Source: Torreya grandis (Eukaryota; Streptophyta; Pinopsida; Cupressales; Taxaceae). Taken from it: a stretch of 64,000 bases of DNA. The translations under genes and the position numbers were made by a program. The stretch is from the NCBI GenBank assembly GCA_037957365.1, contig JARHVA010001471.1, positions 2,548,501 to 2,612,500 of the forward strand, written 5' to 3'. This document shows, piece after piece, positions 11,690 to 21,959 of this stretch. The notes under the pieces were generated by a model that saw nothing but the letters and a program-made list of their open reading frames with translations, was not told the origin of the DNA and ran no database searches. Numbering within the stretch: position 1 is the first letter of the stretch; every line of letters starts with the position of its first letter.

Positions 11690-13290
11690 TTTTGCTAAAG
11701 CTATGTATTGAAGCTTCAGCCTGTGGGAAGATACCAGCTTGTTTCTCCCTTCTAGCAAGCAGAGAAATCTATTGTTTCTCTAACTATCATCTCTCCTCCT
11801 TGTTTGTCGCAAGCCGTGGCAGATTGCAATCTAGCATGGTATCCGTCTTTCTTCTCCTGCAATCTCAATTTGATCGGTGCAGACCGCACAGTGGGACTCA
11901 TTGCTCATAGGCTTCTGCAAAAAGGCAGGGTTTCATTCAAAATTAATTCCCTTGTAGATGATTTGTTTTCACAGTGAGCATTTGTGTTTTTCGAGAGAGC
12001 TGCTTTTTTAAGGGTTTTTTGTAACAACCTATTTTTCGCTACCACGATCCTGTAGATAACACTCTCAAGGACCTGAACCACTCCCTGGGTTCCATCAATG
12101 GCAGGTCGTTTCAAACAACCCATCCGCCTTAGAGGATCAGGGCTTTGCTATCTATAAAGAGAAGCCCAGAGCGTAGCCTATAAAGACTATGAGCTTGTTT
12201 AGGGGTTTTCCGCTGCTTGTTGCCACAAGACTGTCTGAGTTGGCCGAACCAGGAAAACATTTATCAATTGCAGGGTTTGAACCAGGTAACCTATGATTTT
12301 TGTCATCATTTTCAGTATTTGTTGGTGCAATGTCAGATGTAGCTGCTAACCCTAACCCTGGCCTGGTTGCCGCTGAGGTTAGCTTGAAAGCTCGGCAACT
12401 GGGGACCGAGCGCGGAGATCCTGTGATTCATGAGGCGTAAAATTGTATTAAAAGTTTTGATCTGGAGGAATTAGATTAAATTGAAGGCGGAGAGAGTTCT
12501 GGCGAGATTTAGTGATCTGAACGGCGATGAAGACTCTACACATATCTCAGCTGCAACGAGTATATTAAGGGGAAAGTGCACGAGGTGCCAGCAAGTTGTT
12601 AATTGCTTTTGAATGACTTTGATCTTTCTTTGTTCCACAAATCAAATTGGCTGCGTTGTTTAGTGCCTAACTTTTTTCTCTTTTTCTTAATAGACAACAA
12701 TCAAATCATAGTTGATGCTAAATATGCATGCATTTGAACCAAAATAAGTAATTCGAAAAAACACTGGTAAAGAGAAAATCATTGATTTTTAAAGTTAACT
12801 ATAACAGAGCAATTAAGATAATTTCAGCAGCTTTGTCTGTTCAGATGCTTGTGTGCACTGGTGTTATGCGAGGCTGGTATACGAGGGCCTAGCTTATTTT
12901 AGAAACATTTCAAGAAAAACATATGATTTGACTAGTTCAGCTCATTTCGCCTGAAATGAACATTTCTTGTCCAGCTTAAATTTCATGGGATCTTTTGTTT
13001 TGTTCTTTTTCATGCCCAGTAGGATCTGTTTATAACATGGACCTTCACAGTACAATAAGACCTCCCCGAGGGCAAATTTAGCATCCATCATATAGATTGG
13101 TGGTAAACAAACTGGTGTAGGCTACTATTTTGTTGACAAGACATTGTTTGAAAACATTCTAGGATTGTATTGGAGACAGTTGAAAAGATATAGGGGTCAG
13201 AATTATTTATATTGCTGCATGGATATGCTATAAATAATTTGTTATCAAGTTTGTTTTCATGCACAGGGGGAGTTGTATTCAGAAGCTTCA
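11690..13290. other. GC-richer unassigned region with short ORFs on both strands
   Basis: The part at 11690-12440 is less AT-rich than its surroundings and holds short open stretches. One is a plus-strand 36-codon ORF at 12330-12440, beginning MSDVAANPNPG. The other is a minus-strand 72-codon ORF at 11905-12123. They overlap no known motif and no paralogue lies in the window, so neither can be called a gene. They could be exon remnants of a host gene or the start of a transposon ORF. The part at 12440-13290 is AT-rich and I see nothing in it. Confidence 0.3.
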
Positions 13291-13633
13291 ACACCGCATA
13301 TCATTTTTTAAAACTATTTCCTACTTTTTGCTGATTTTCACTTATGCCATGTTTCTACAATGCCATTGAATTTATTTGATTCCAAAATATGGTGTTGGAG
13401 TGAAAACAGAAGAAAATTACCGACCACAAATTTTTGCTAGCTGTGAATGCATTAATATCATCCAGAGCTATTATTATGTCCAGAATTTTTCTGGGAATAC
13501 TTAAGGCAAGGGTTATTGATATATTGAAATTAAATTTGATTGTTTACTTTTTATGAAAATGGAACATAAGGAATATCACTAGAGAAATCCCTAATAACAT
13601 ACCCTAATAGAAATTACAGTATATGGCATTTAC

Positions 13634-13744
13634 CTCTTTCATTTCAGTAGTAGTATCGATAAAAATATCTTCCGAGTACTGTTTTTGTAGGGCTGATATG
13701 CTTGTAGACTTGTGCTGCTGTGTAGACTTTTGCTGCTGTGTGGA
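13634..13744 (-). pseudogene. Exon-like segment beta of an unidentified gene, copy 1
   Basis: This minus-strand open segment of 111 bp (37 codons) lies between an acceptor-like AATTAAACAG and a donor-like GAG|GTAAAT. It encodes a Gln/Ser/Thr-rich peptide with a short internal repeat (STQQQK, STQQHK) and ends in DTTTEMKE. The paralogue at 29398-29490 has the same boundaries but is 93 bp long. The 18-bp difference is exactly six codons of the internal repeat, so the frame is kept. It follows segment alpha (14002-14250) in the same phase. The gene is not recognised. Confidence 0.5.
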
Positions 13745-14001
13745 CTGTTTAATTTCACACAAAAGTAGTAGAAACTAGAAAGATTGATAACTTTATATTA
13801 GGAATTCAACTGTGTAGTTTCCAGCAAATATATTGAACCATGTTTTACAAATATGAGTCAATATAGATTAGCTCAAAACTGTGTAATTGAATTCTCATAA
13901 AATAAATGGACATCACATAGTTTAATCCACTGTAGAAACAACACTTGTATTAAATGATATGATTGATTTTTAGGGAAAAAACGGCAATTTCAAACACTGA
14001 C

Positions 14002-14250
14002 CTTAATTTTTTCATCCAATGCAACCAAGGTAGCTTCGTCAATATCACTACCTTGAGAAGCCCTGTGTTTCACGTTTGTATTACTAATATTATTGTTGTT
14101 GAAAGGCAGTAAGGCATCATGCCTGGTAGACATGCAAAATCCATCATTTAAGTGTTTATTCTTTTGATGTTGCCTGTGTTCTTTGTGTCCATCGCATGAA
14201 TGAGGAGTGCAATAGGAACTTTATGAGCCTTTTCCTCTGTCTGGTATTCC
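14002..14250 (-). pseudogene. Exon-like segment alpha of an unidentified gene, copy 1
   Basis: This minus-strand segment of 249 bp (83 codons) lies between TTTTGTAG and AAG|GTCAGT. The peptide includes CTPHSC, EHRQHQKNK, GFCMSTRHDAL and ends DEATLVALDEKIK. One in-frame TAA occurs early, where the paralogue at 29763-30009 has GAA. The paralogue is 247 bp, a 2-bp deletion, and shifts frame near its end. Each copy is therefore broken at a different place, and the ancestor of both could have been an intact exon. The family is not recognised. The block may be a gene fragment carried along by local duplication. Confidence 0.5.
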
Positions 14251-14289
14251 CTACAAAATAATACACAGTATTAAACTTGCAGGACTACT

Positions 14290-15530
14290 CCCCACATATT
14301 TGGTTTTGTTTTGTCCAAAGACTAGCAAGCCAACAACATAATTATTGGTATTGGAGACAGACTTTAAGTACATAAATCGACATTCTTTTTGTAACCGAAT
14401 AATTTACATATATATGGAATTAATGCAGCTCACTTTAGATTCTAAGAGGTTTGGTTTTTTTATTGTTATGGATGTTGATGTGTAGTTAGTCGATAGCGTA
14501 GCTGAAAATGTTATCATTACATTGGTGCAGTCCTTGACAAAATAATTTTAGAAATTGTACATTACACTAAAAAACAATTTGATTAACAAATCATTATAAA
14601 AATTGTAGATTACACATGAACAATTGATTACATAGTAACAATAGATGGGATTTAGAGCCACCAATTTCAGCCTTGAATTCCAGATGCCCTAAGAATTTAT
14701 GATCAAATTTCAATCTTACATGAAGTCCTTCTGAGTCTTGAATGCCCTAGCCACATCAGATTCTTTTTAGTTTCAAAAACAATATTGTTGCAATAAAAAA
14801 CCTTGATTAGTATCACTCTACAACATTGATTTGTGCCAAATTCATGATGTATTATCCTATATAAAATTATAATATATATCATAACCAATTCAATTTTTAC
14901 TTGATCCATAAAAATATATTTCAAGCCCCAAAACATGAAAGAGAACTAGAAATTGAAGTCCAGTTAATTTTTCCATATAAAATATTTGAGATTAATGAAA
15001 AAGTCATCTTAAAAAAGTAATAATTGAGAAAACAAAAAACTAGAGTTTCTAAATCAGCAAAATAGAGATACATTAACATATGTCATTGCATTGGACTTTA
15101 TACTGACATGGGCTCCACCAATTTGATGCTCTTCAAAGTTTTACATCAATGAGACTTGAGATACATTAATAAACCTCATTGTATTGGACCTTGTACCCAC
15201 ACCCAAAATATAGGCTCTACCAAGTTGATGCTCTCTAAGTTTTGCATGGATGAGACTGAGTTACTACTAGCTGTAATATTCCTTTACTTCCTAAGTAACA
15301 TTTTTTTTTAAAAATGTAATTTTATAAAACTTTGTGGTAAAGTGGAAATCATTGGCTTTTATAGTTGACTACTTATAACAGAGCAATTAATTTGTAGGTT
15401 GTTGAGATAATTTAAGAAAAATATATGATTTGATGAGTTCAATATTTATGCAAAACAATTATGAATCTCCACACAAATATTTATGTTTTAGTTTTTTTGC
15501 AATTTTTTATCCAATATATATGTGTGTGTG
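14290..15530. other. AT-rich paralogous DNA, copy 1
   Basis: This stretch aligns in patches with 30060-31510. The part at 14300-14450 is a deleted version of the plus-strand open segment at 30077-30293. The rest includes a locally duplicated phrase (CTCTTCAAAGTTTTACATCAATGAGAC near 15130, again near 15230). No gene is seen. Confidence 0.4.
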
Positions 15531-15534
15531 TGTG

Positions 15535-15720
15535 TATGTTTTGTAATTTTCTTAACCCTTTCTCTTGTGAGATTCTAATAATTTGTATTTATATTATTTC
15601 TTTGATTAATTAATTGCAACATTTTCAATTTTTATATATATATATATATATATATTGAAAATATTGTGATTAATTAATCAAAGAAATAATACTATATATA
15701 TAGTATTATTTCTTTGATTG

Positions 15721-15797
<77 letters not shown>

Positions 15798-15885
15798 CTT
15801 TGATCAATTAATCAAAGAAATAATACAAATACAAGTTACTAGAATCTCACAAGGGAAAGGTTTAAGCAGATTACAAAACAGCCCT
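15535..15885. repeat. Large inverted repeat with (AT)n core, possible MITE-like hairpin
   Basis: The left arm at about 15537-15617 (TTTTGTAATTTTCTTAACCC...) is the near reverse complement of about 15797-15883. Nested smaller inverted repeats (GATTAATTAATCAAAGAAAT) and three AT-dinucleotide runs lie between, the longest at 15723-15794. A second, direct copy of the right arm follows at about 15925-15990. A MITE or fold-back element enlarged by AT expansion is possible. No target duplication was established. Confidence 0.6.
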
Positions 15886-16039
15886 TATAAAAAGTTAATT
15901 GAAACAGAAATAGTAAGTGGACTTGAATCAAAGAAATAATACAAGTTACTAGAATTTCACAAGAGAAAGGGTTAAGAAGATTACAAAAGAACCTTCATAA
16001 GAAGTTAACTGACACAAAAACAGTAAGTGAAACCAAGTC

Positions 16040-17210
16040 ATTTGAGAATATATAAAAATAACATAATACAAATATGGATCACATCACATTATACGTATTT
16101 TAATTTTGGAAGTGAAAATATATACAATAATAAATTAAATATGGATCATGTCATATACATTTCAATTTTGAGAGTGAAAATAAATACAACATTAAGTTAA
16201 TTTTTATCATAATAATAATGTCAAAAATGATGGTTTAGAAATATACTTTAAATATTACAAAATTTAAAAATTGACAGCAATAGAAATCAATGATATGTCG
16301 TAAGACAACAAAAATACTAAACACGTGGCAAATGCAGTGCCTTGTCCAAACCATTTTTTGGACATTTTTAGGTGCCAAAACTGTCCACTGGACATTTCTG
16401 AAAAGTGTTTAGTATAAGAAAATATTTTTGATGAATGTGTTCGTTAGGAGTTTTTCATTGAAGAAGCCTTTAAGATTTTTCGGCTAATCTATCGTCTAAT
16501 TGATTTTTAAAATAATTTTGTTGTCAATCATCTTTAAACAATCTTATGTTTAAATTTTACATTTTCATACATCTAGAATGTTTACCAAATATACAATAGA
16601 TACATAATATTTTGATTTTATATTGTTATTACTAAACGTTATTACTTAAAATCATTAATAATATTCATTATATTGTTGTCATTGAATATTATCATTTTTA
16701 ACCATATTTATCCAATAACTATATTACAGAAAATCATTAATAATATTCATTATATTGTTGTCATTGAATATTATCATTTTCAACCATATTTATCCCATAA
16801 CTATATTACAGAAAGTATTTTCACCGTCCATAACATATATTGCTGAAGATTTTTTAATAAAACTATATAAAAAAAATTAAATCAACATCTTGAATATACT
16901 CTGTGAACCACACATTTTCCCACAATTGACAGAAAGCACTTTCACGTATATACAAAAAGTATATTTTGTCACCACAACGTTGCAGATTGCATTCGCTTAA
17001 CAAACAAAGGACTTCAAATCTAATTCAACCTGAAGTCAACTTGAAAAAAGAAAAATGAGCGTATAAAAAAATCGTAAATCTGCACAGAAAGAGATGCTTT
17101 CTATGGTATTACGTTGGGTATAAAGATAAATTGTTTCTGCCATTATCAGACTTATGGAGTATGTACAGGCTTTTGTGGATCAAAAATGGTGGAAAAGGTT
17201 GTATATAAAT
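16040..17210. repeat. AT-rich repeat block R1, copy 1
   Basis: This is non-coding DNA present four times in the window: here, 31550-32555, 33790-34620 and 39690-40830, all in the same orientation. Shared landmarks are GACAATTGACAGAAAGCA, an ACATATAAATACAAAA stretch (lost in this copy), GTGTATATTTTGTCACCA and, in three copies, ATGCTTTCTATGGTATTACG. This copy also has an internal 82-bp tandem duplication at about 16651-16812. It lies immediately 3' of the signal-peptide-like ORF on the minus strand. Confidence 0.65.
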
Positions 17211-17533
17211 CTGAACGAAAAAAGAGGAATTAATGGTTTGAATCAAACAACTTCACAGAGAAATTAATAACCACTTAACAGTAAATTTATTCATACATGG
17301 AAAACATCGAATAGGAAACAAATATAAACATTTATTACATTAATCTTCATAATTGCTCTAACATCATTTCCCAAAGCTATTTTCCCACGGGGGATGTTTA
17401 TTGATGAGTAGAAAGGGGTAAAGCCGCCGCCTTTTCCTTTCTTCCGCCATTAGTAGAGGCGGCCTGCTCAGCCGTGGTGCAGCATTCAGTATCCCGCCCA
17501 CTCATACAAAAAAACGTCACCGCCTACACCCTG

Positions 17534-17641
17534 TTACATGGTGCTCTCTTCGATGGCTGAGACTGCAGGCAACACAAGGAAGAAGGAAAATATGCACAGA
17601 TATGAAACAGGAGTAACCTTCCCAGCCATATTGTTGGCCAT
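17534..17641 (-). pseudogene. Signal-peptide-like short ORF, copy 1
   Basis: This minus-strand ORF of 35 codons plus TAA starts MANNMAGKVTPVSY, continues with a hydrophobic core (LCIFSFFLVLPA) and a signal-peptidase-like AVSA site, then IEESTM and stop. A second copy at 41100-41207 differs at two residues and has the same stop. The same frame beyond the stop stays protein-like but has several more stops, at least partly at TGG-like positions, to about 17350 (GFTPFYSSINIP). It may therefore be the 5' exon of a decayed secreted-protein gene. An overlapping plus-strand ORF at 17552-17659 is judged a shadow. The family is not recognised. Confidence 0.45.
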
Positions 17642-17667
17642 GCTTTTTCCAGGTAGATAAGATGTTG

Positions 17668-17715
17668 GAGGGTATAAATAGATGAAATGTTTGAGATGGA
17701 GTATAAATCAAGTTT
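17668..17715 (-). promoter_or_regulatory. TATA-like boxes upstream of the signal-peptide ORF
   Basis: Two TATA-like motifs on the minus strand (CTATTTATACCC and GATTTATACTCC) lie about 30 and 65 bases upstream of ATG 17641. They are conserved at 41230-41280. The upstream one would leave a 5' leader of about 35-40 bases. Further upstream sequence (ACAGTCACATTTGG...) also recurs at 26960-27060, where the coding part is missing. Confidence 0.4.
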
Positions 17716-18669
17716 AGTGGGAGTCGCAGCTGGCGGGCCAAATGTGACTGTACAGTCCACCATGGGAGAGGATCGAGGATAATGTGTAATGTGAACATTG
17801 AATGTGTATAAGAGCTTCCCCACAGTAAATTGACATTAAATTATTGATTATAATTAAAGTGCACGCGTTTCTTGGCCGTTTTTGTTGACCAAGAATTATA
17901 TTCGAATGTTTAAACAAAAGTGTACCCTCTTTTAAAAAGTAAAAAACAATTTGCATTATTGAATCTATAACAATGACTGGAGTGGAGAATCATATGATTT
18001 TTGATGTAAGGAATTCTGATTCATCAGTTTTTACTTGAAACTAAGTCCAATGTATCAGGTATTATATGTGTATCTATCCTTCAATGTATCAGGGATTATG
18101 TGTATCTACCCTGAAGGAGGTGGTGAAAAGGAGGTCTTGAAAAAGATCAATAATTTGAGGATTGAAGTATCAAAGTTTTTCATAAATAATGAATAAATAT
18201 TTAAAGGGTAAAAAATGGTATGTTCACATTAACAAAAATAGATATTGGTTAATTGGTCTTTTTTCAATTTTAATAATCGCTTGAATTTTTCTTTTCTAAT
18301 AATTATTTTTTTAATAATTAATTTTGCCTCGTCTAAAAATATATGGTGTTTGGTAAAATTGTAGCTTTGTGTTAATGCAAAAACATCATGTCAAAAGACA
18401 TGTAGATCTCGAGCATGCTTTCTAATTTTAGTTTGAAGAGATCTCCATGTCTCACCAATAAAAGGTTTATCGTTAGAACAAGGATTGATGTAGACACATT
18501 TTTTGTGTTTCAGGGTATAAAAGATCTTTAGTAGAATCAAATAATACATGGAGCATGTTATGAACTTTTAAAGGAGTTTGTTTACTCGCAATTTTTACAA
18601 TTCTCGCTACTTTTTCTGAGATTCCTTTTATGAAGGGGATGGTGATCCTAGTTGTTCCCAGTTATTATT

Positions 18670-19093
18670 TCAAGCTCTATGTGTTTGTGAACTAGCTATA
18701 TGGAAGGCTCTTTCTATCTCCCATTTTTTATAACCATTTTTCATCATGATCTCTATGAGGTAGTCTTTTTTTTCTATGTTATGTTCTGGGTCTGATATTT
18801 TGATAGCCCTTGATGCCAAGGAATTTAGGACGAACACTGTATGGCATGGGTGATGGTAAGAGTTAGCTTGTAGGTAAAGACCAACATGTGTCTTCTTTCT
18901 ATAAACTCGATCAGATAAAGTGCTATCTAGTTTATTTGAGATAAGGACGTCAAGGAAAGGTAAATTATTATCTTCTTCTCTCTCCATAATGAAATGGATT
19001 TGATCCATTCTTCCATTTAAAAGGACAACAAATTTATCAAGTTCATTAGCACCATGTTACGATTTGGCATTGGAATCATCTAAAAATATATCC
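18670..19093 (-). pseudogene. Penelope-like RT, C-terminal half, fragment 1
   Basis: The catalytic segment reads DIFLDDSNAK (FLDD in place of the more usual YVDD). A frame then runs through IMEREEDNNLPFLDVLI, VYRKKTHVGLYLQ and LASRAIKI to the region that precedes the nuclease. This LPFLDVLI / VYRK.TH / RA series is typical of Penelope RT and is not found in LTR or LINE enzymes. The open part is 112 codons. The upstream part has stops. Confidence 0.88.
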
Positions 19094-19489
19094 CATCACT
19101 CGAGTTTCAATGGAAAGGGTTCTAAAGCTTTTGACTCAAAATGTTCCATAAATAAGTTTACAACGATGGGTGATAATGGTGATCCCACTGTCACACCTTT
19201 TGTTTGCTCATAAATCTCCCCTTTAAAGATGAATAAAGTTGAGAACAAACATAATTCCACTAAATCTATTGTTTAGGAATTTGTAATGTTGCATATAACA
19301 TTCATAGTTTCATCTACAGGGATAAATTCGTATATAGTGATATCAAAATATCATTAGCATTAACACTCTGACCCTTCATTTTAAAAACTAAGTGTTCTAA
19401 ATTTTTAACGTGTTACTTACCAAGTGTTTCAATTTCTTGGCTAAAAACTTCTCAAGAGGATAAGTGGGAGAGTTTCTTGTATTGATAAT

Positions 19490-20160
19490 GTCTTCAACAA
19501 CTCGACACAAAAATATATCTTAGGAGATATATTATGTTGTTTAATCTTGATGTATATTCTAAACTTTTTGTTGAAACTAATCACTCTAACAAACAGGGAA
19601 AGTATGATACATTCAAGACATGACGACAATTCAAGGAACAAGAGTATCTAATGAATTTGATATTCAACACCATTTCCTATTCTATTTGATGGTTGTAGCA
19701 GCTCATTAACCACATACTTTGATAAGATAGATTGACAACAATAGGGACATTTGGATACATTATTGTAACTACGTCTTAGCAAAGTTCATGTATGGACTTA
19801 ATTCTTTTGTTGTAATAATGACTAAAACTTTGGTTTAGTCATTAAAAGAGGGTATTAGAATAAATAGTTTATTAATTATATGTTCGTTAAATTTGTTATT
19901 AGTCTTATTAACTTGTTATAAGTCTTATTAATTTGTTACTAGGTTGTTAACGGACATTCTATTGTTAACCTCATATTAATTTATGATTGTACAAACTCTC
20001 TTCATTTATAATATTTATACGAATTATTTATATAACTCCATTTATATAATAATATATGATTTATGACTTTACGTGAAATTTTTTATAAAAAAAATACATC
20101 TTTTAAATTTTTGTTGCTCCATAAATTATAGTTGAATGTGAAATTAACCTAGATTTTTCA
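19490..20160 (+). mobile_element. Insert inside Penelope fragment 1; copia 3'-end or LTR-like
   Basis: Compared with Penelope fragment 4, this stretch replaces about 140 bp of RT sequence. Related sequence occurs at 35150-35720, and its first part at 28690-28775. Near 19848 a purine tract (AAAAGAGGG) precedes TATTAGAATAAATAG. This resembles a polypurine tract followed by the TGTTAGAAT start of a copia LTR, and TTTATAATATTTATACGAATT-like text follows. No full LTR pair or target duplication was found, so the assignment is tentative. Confidence 0.35.
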
Positions 20161-20835
20161 ATCATTATTAACCACTTTATTTAAAAGAATCCTAAAGAAG
20201 TTTTTATAGCTCACACTTGATTTCAAATGATCAAACATTTTTGCATCATAGTCTTAGAGCATTGTTGTGGTACCCTTATCCGCTTTAAGAATGACCACAT
20301 CATCAACTTTTTAAAGATTAGTAAGCCATCTTTTTCAAGCTTTGTAATGTTTTTGTTTGGTGGGTGAGCCTTCTTTAAAGCATAGGAACATTAAGCCCTC
20401 AACTTATGAGCAACATCTATATTAAAATTATTAAGTGTCTTAAAATGGAATATTTGATGGGGTAACCTCTTAAAAGTTTCTAGTTTTGAAAATTCAAATG
20501 AAGACTACAAAGGTTATAGACGTTATTATCGTTCATGTTTTTTAATTCATCACGTGTTAAGAGATTAATTATTGGTTGATTAATAATGATGATATGTTGT
20601 CGGGTGTCACTTTAATAGGATAGTGTTGTGCTAACATGTTTGGCTAAGTAATTTTGTATCTATCTTCTTTTTTTTTTTTCTTCCTTGCTTTCTTTGCTTG
20701 TCAAATCACACATGTCAGAGTTTCAAAGCTAGTCAAATATTTATTATGTTTGGTACACTGCAATTTGGGTGGTTTTTTGATATATAATAGCCTCCACCAT
20801 CTTTATTGTAACTATTGTTGTAGGTAGCAAGAAAG

Positions 20836-21600
20836 ATGATGTCTAAGTGAGCTAATAAATTTGTGTCGAAAGTTTGTGATGATGTATAACTTCTGACTCT
20901 CTCTCTCAGCGTGATGTTTGCTTACAACATGATGTCATAGAAAATGTTTTCAAATGGTATGAAAAGTATTCTCTTATTGCTTACTTTGTTGGTCATATCC
21001 CCTTGGAGGAGTCCCTTAATGCCTAGTTTCGACACCAACGAGAACCCTATGGTGTCCATTAAACCCTTACTAAGGGGTTTTTTCTAAGGAGTTGTCTCAT
21101 GTCCAAGCTCTATTGGTTGAATCAAGTCGTTGGTCCTTAAAGAACACTATTCTCATATTGTCCCCATTGATCCCATGACTTTAAGGTCTCAGACTAAGCT
21201 TTCCTTCGGGTTTCAGTCTAGATCGAGATCCCTAACCTCCCACTTCCTCTATTGGCCTTATTTTAAGGAGATTGTCAAAACCATAGGGTGTGTTTTATGT
21301 CACAAGCCAAGTAACTTCTATTGAGCACACCCCAACAAGCAGGTATGAGTTGCAGTCGACTTGACTAAGGATTTGAAAGAGTTCATTGATATTCAAGTCA
21401 ATAATGAGCATTGGGCACAAAATTTTATTTATTTTAATCTCCCCAACATTTATTTCCATTGTTAGTCTCCCAACCACCAAATCAAAGATTACCCACTCAC
21501 GGGATGGTCAAAAACCTCAATTGGATAACCACTCTCAGATAAGCCCAAGGTGGCATAAAATAACAATGACTAGATGACAGTTACCAACAAAAATTCATCA
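20836..21600 (+). pseudogene. LINE 1 ORF1 (gag-like, CCHC) remnant
   Basis: It begins at MMSK (ATG 20836), with the open stretch KFVSKVCDDV, as in LINE 2 (KFVTKVYNEV). The part at 21130-21324 contains the PHFLYWPYFKEIVKTIG-like region and VLCHKPS, matching the plant LINE ORF1 type with a DUF4283-like domain. A zinc-knuckle-like segment (corresponding to CHCQSPNHQIKDCP in family consensus) follows at about 21440-21510 with its Cys residues degraded. Stops and frameshifts are frequent. Confidence 0.6.
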
Positions 21601-21959
21601 ATTGGTAATAAAACTACTTAACCAGTTGCTACTCCCCTAAGGTGCACAATGTCAATCCCGCACCTGAACCTCTTAGTACGTTGACAGCCTTGTAGAGGCA
21701 TATTTTCACAACTTTATTAGCCTCAAGTGAGCTCTTATATTGCAAGGACATCCTTTATAAGTAGCCTGACCTCTAGGTAGTCACATAGCCCACCTTGTGG
21801 TGGTGATGATTCTCCCTGAGAGGATAATGGGGCTAAATGTTGCTCCATTTTGCTTGGGTATTTCATTTTACCAAACCAACAAACTCCTTCGAGAAAAAAT
21901 TTTACGACTCTTGAAGGTATTAAATATGGTTACAGGGGATCCTTATGAATCATACTTCT

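Larger units (their letters stand above)
18240..20450 (-). mobile_element. Penelope-like element fragment 1 (interrupted)
   Basis: Minus-strand coding remnants follow Penelope order. N-terminal RT sequence lies at about 20165-20430. The RT core has FLDD at 19077-19088, followed by the LPFLDVLI and VYRKKTH segments at 18670-19008. A degraded GIY-YIG nuclease lies at about 18430-18520. About 680 bp of foreign sequence (19490-20160) replaces part of the RT. The 3' side ends in the promoter-like block near 17960. Penelope-like elements are a class of retroelements distinct from LTR elements and LINEs, and those with a C-terminal GIY-YIG nuclease are known in conifers among plants. Confidence 0.85.

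Noticed and set aside
12345..12365. CTAACCCTAACCCTGG as a telomere repeat
   Set aside because: Only two imperfect units, and the motif is not the plant CCCTAAA type; likely chance.
15718..15939. 73-codon ORF through the AT run
   Set aside because: It is an Ile/Tyr dipeptide artefact of the AT microsatellite.
17552..17659. Plus-strand 35-codon ORF starting MAETAGN, also at 41120-41230
   Set aside because: It overlaps the minus-strand signal-peptide ORF, which has TATA-like motifs and a coherent signal sequence. Probably a shadow.
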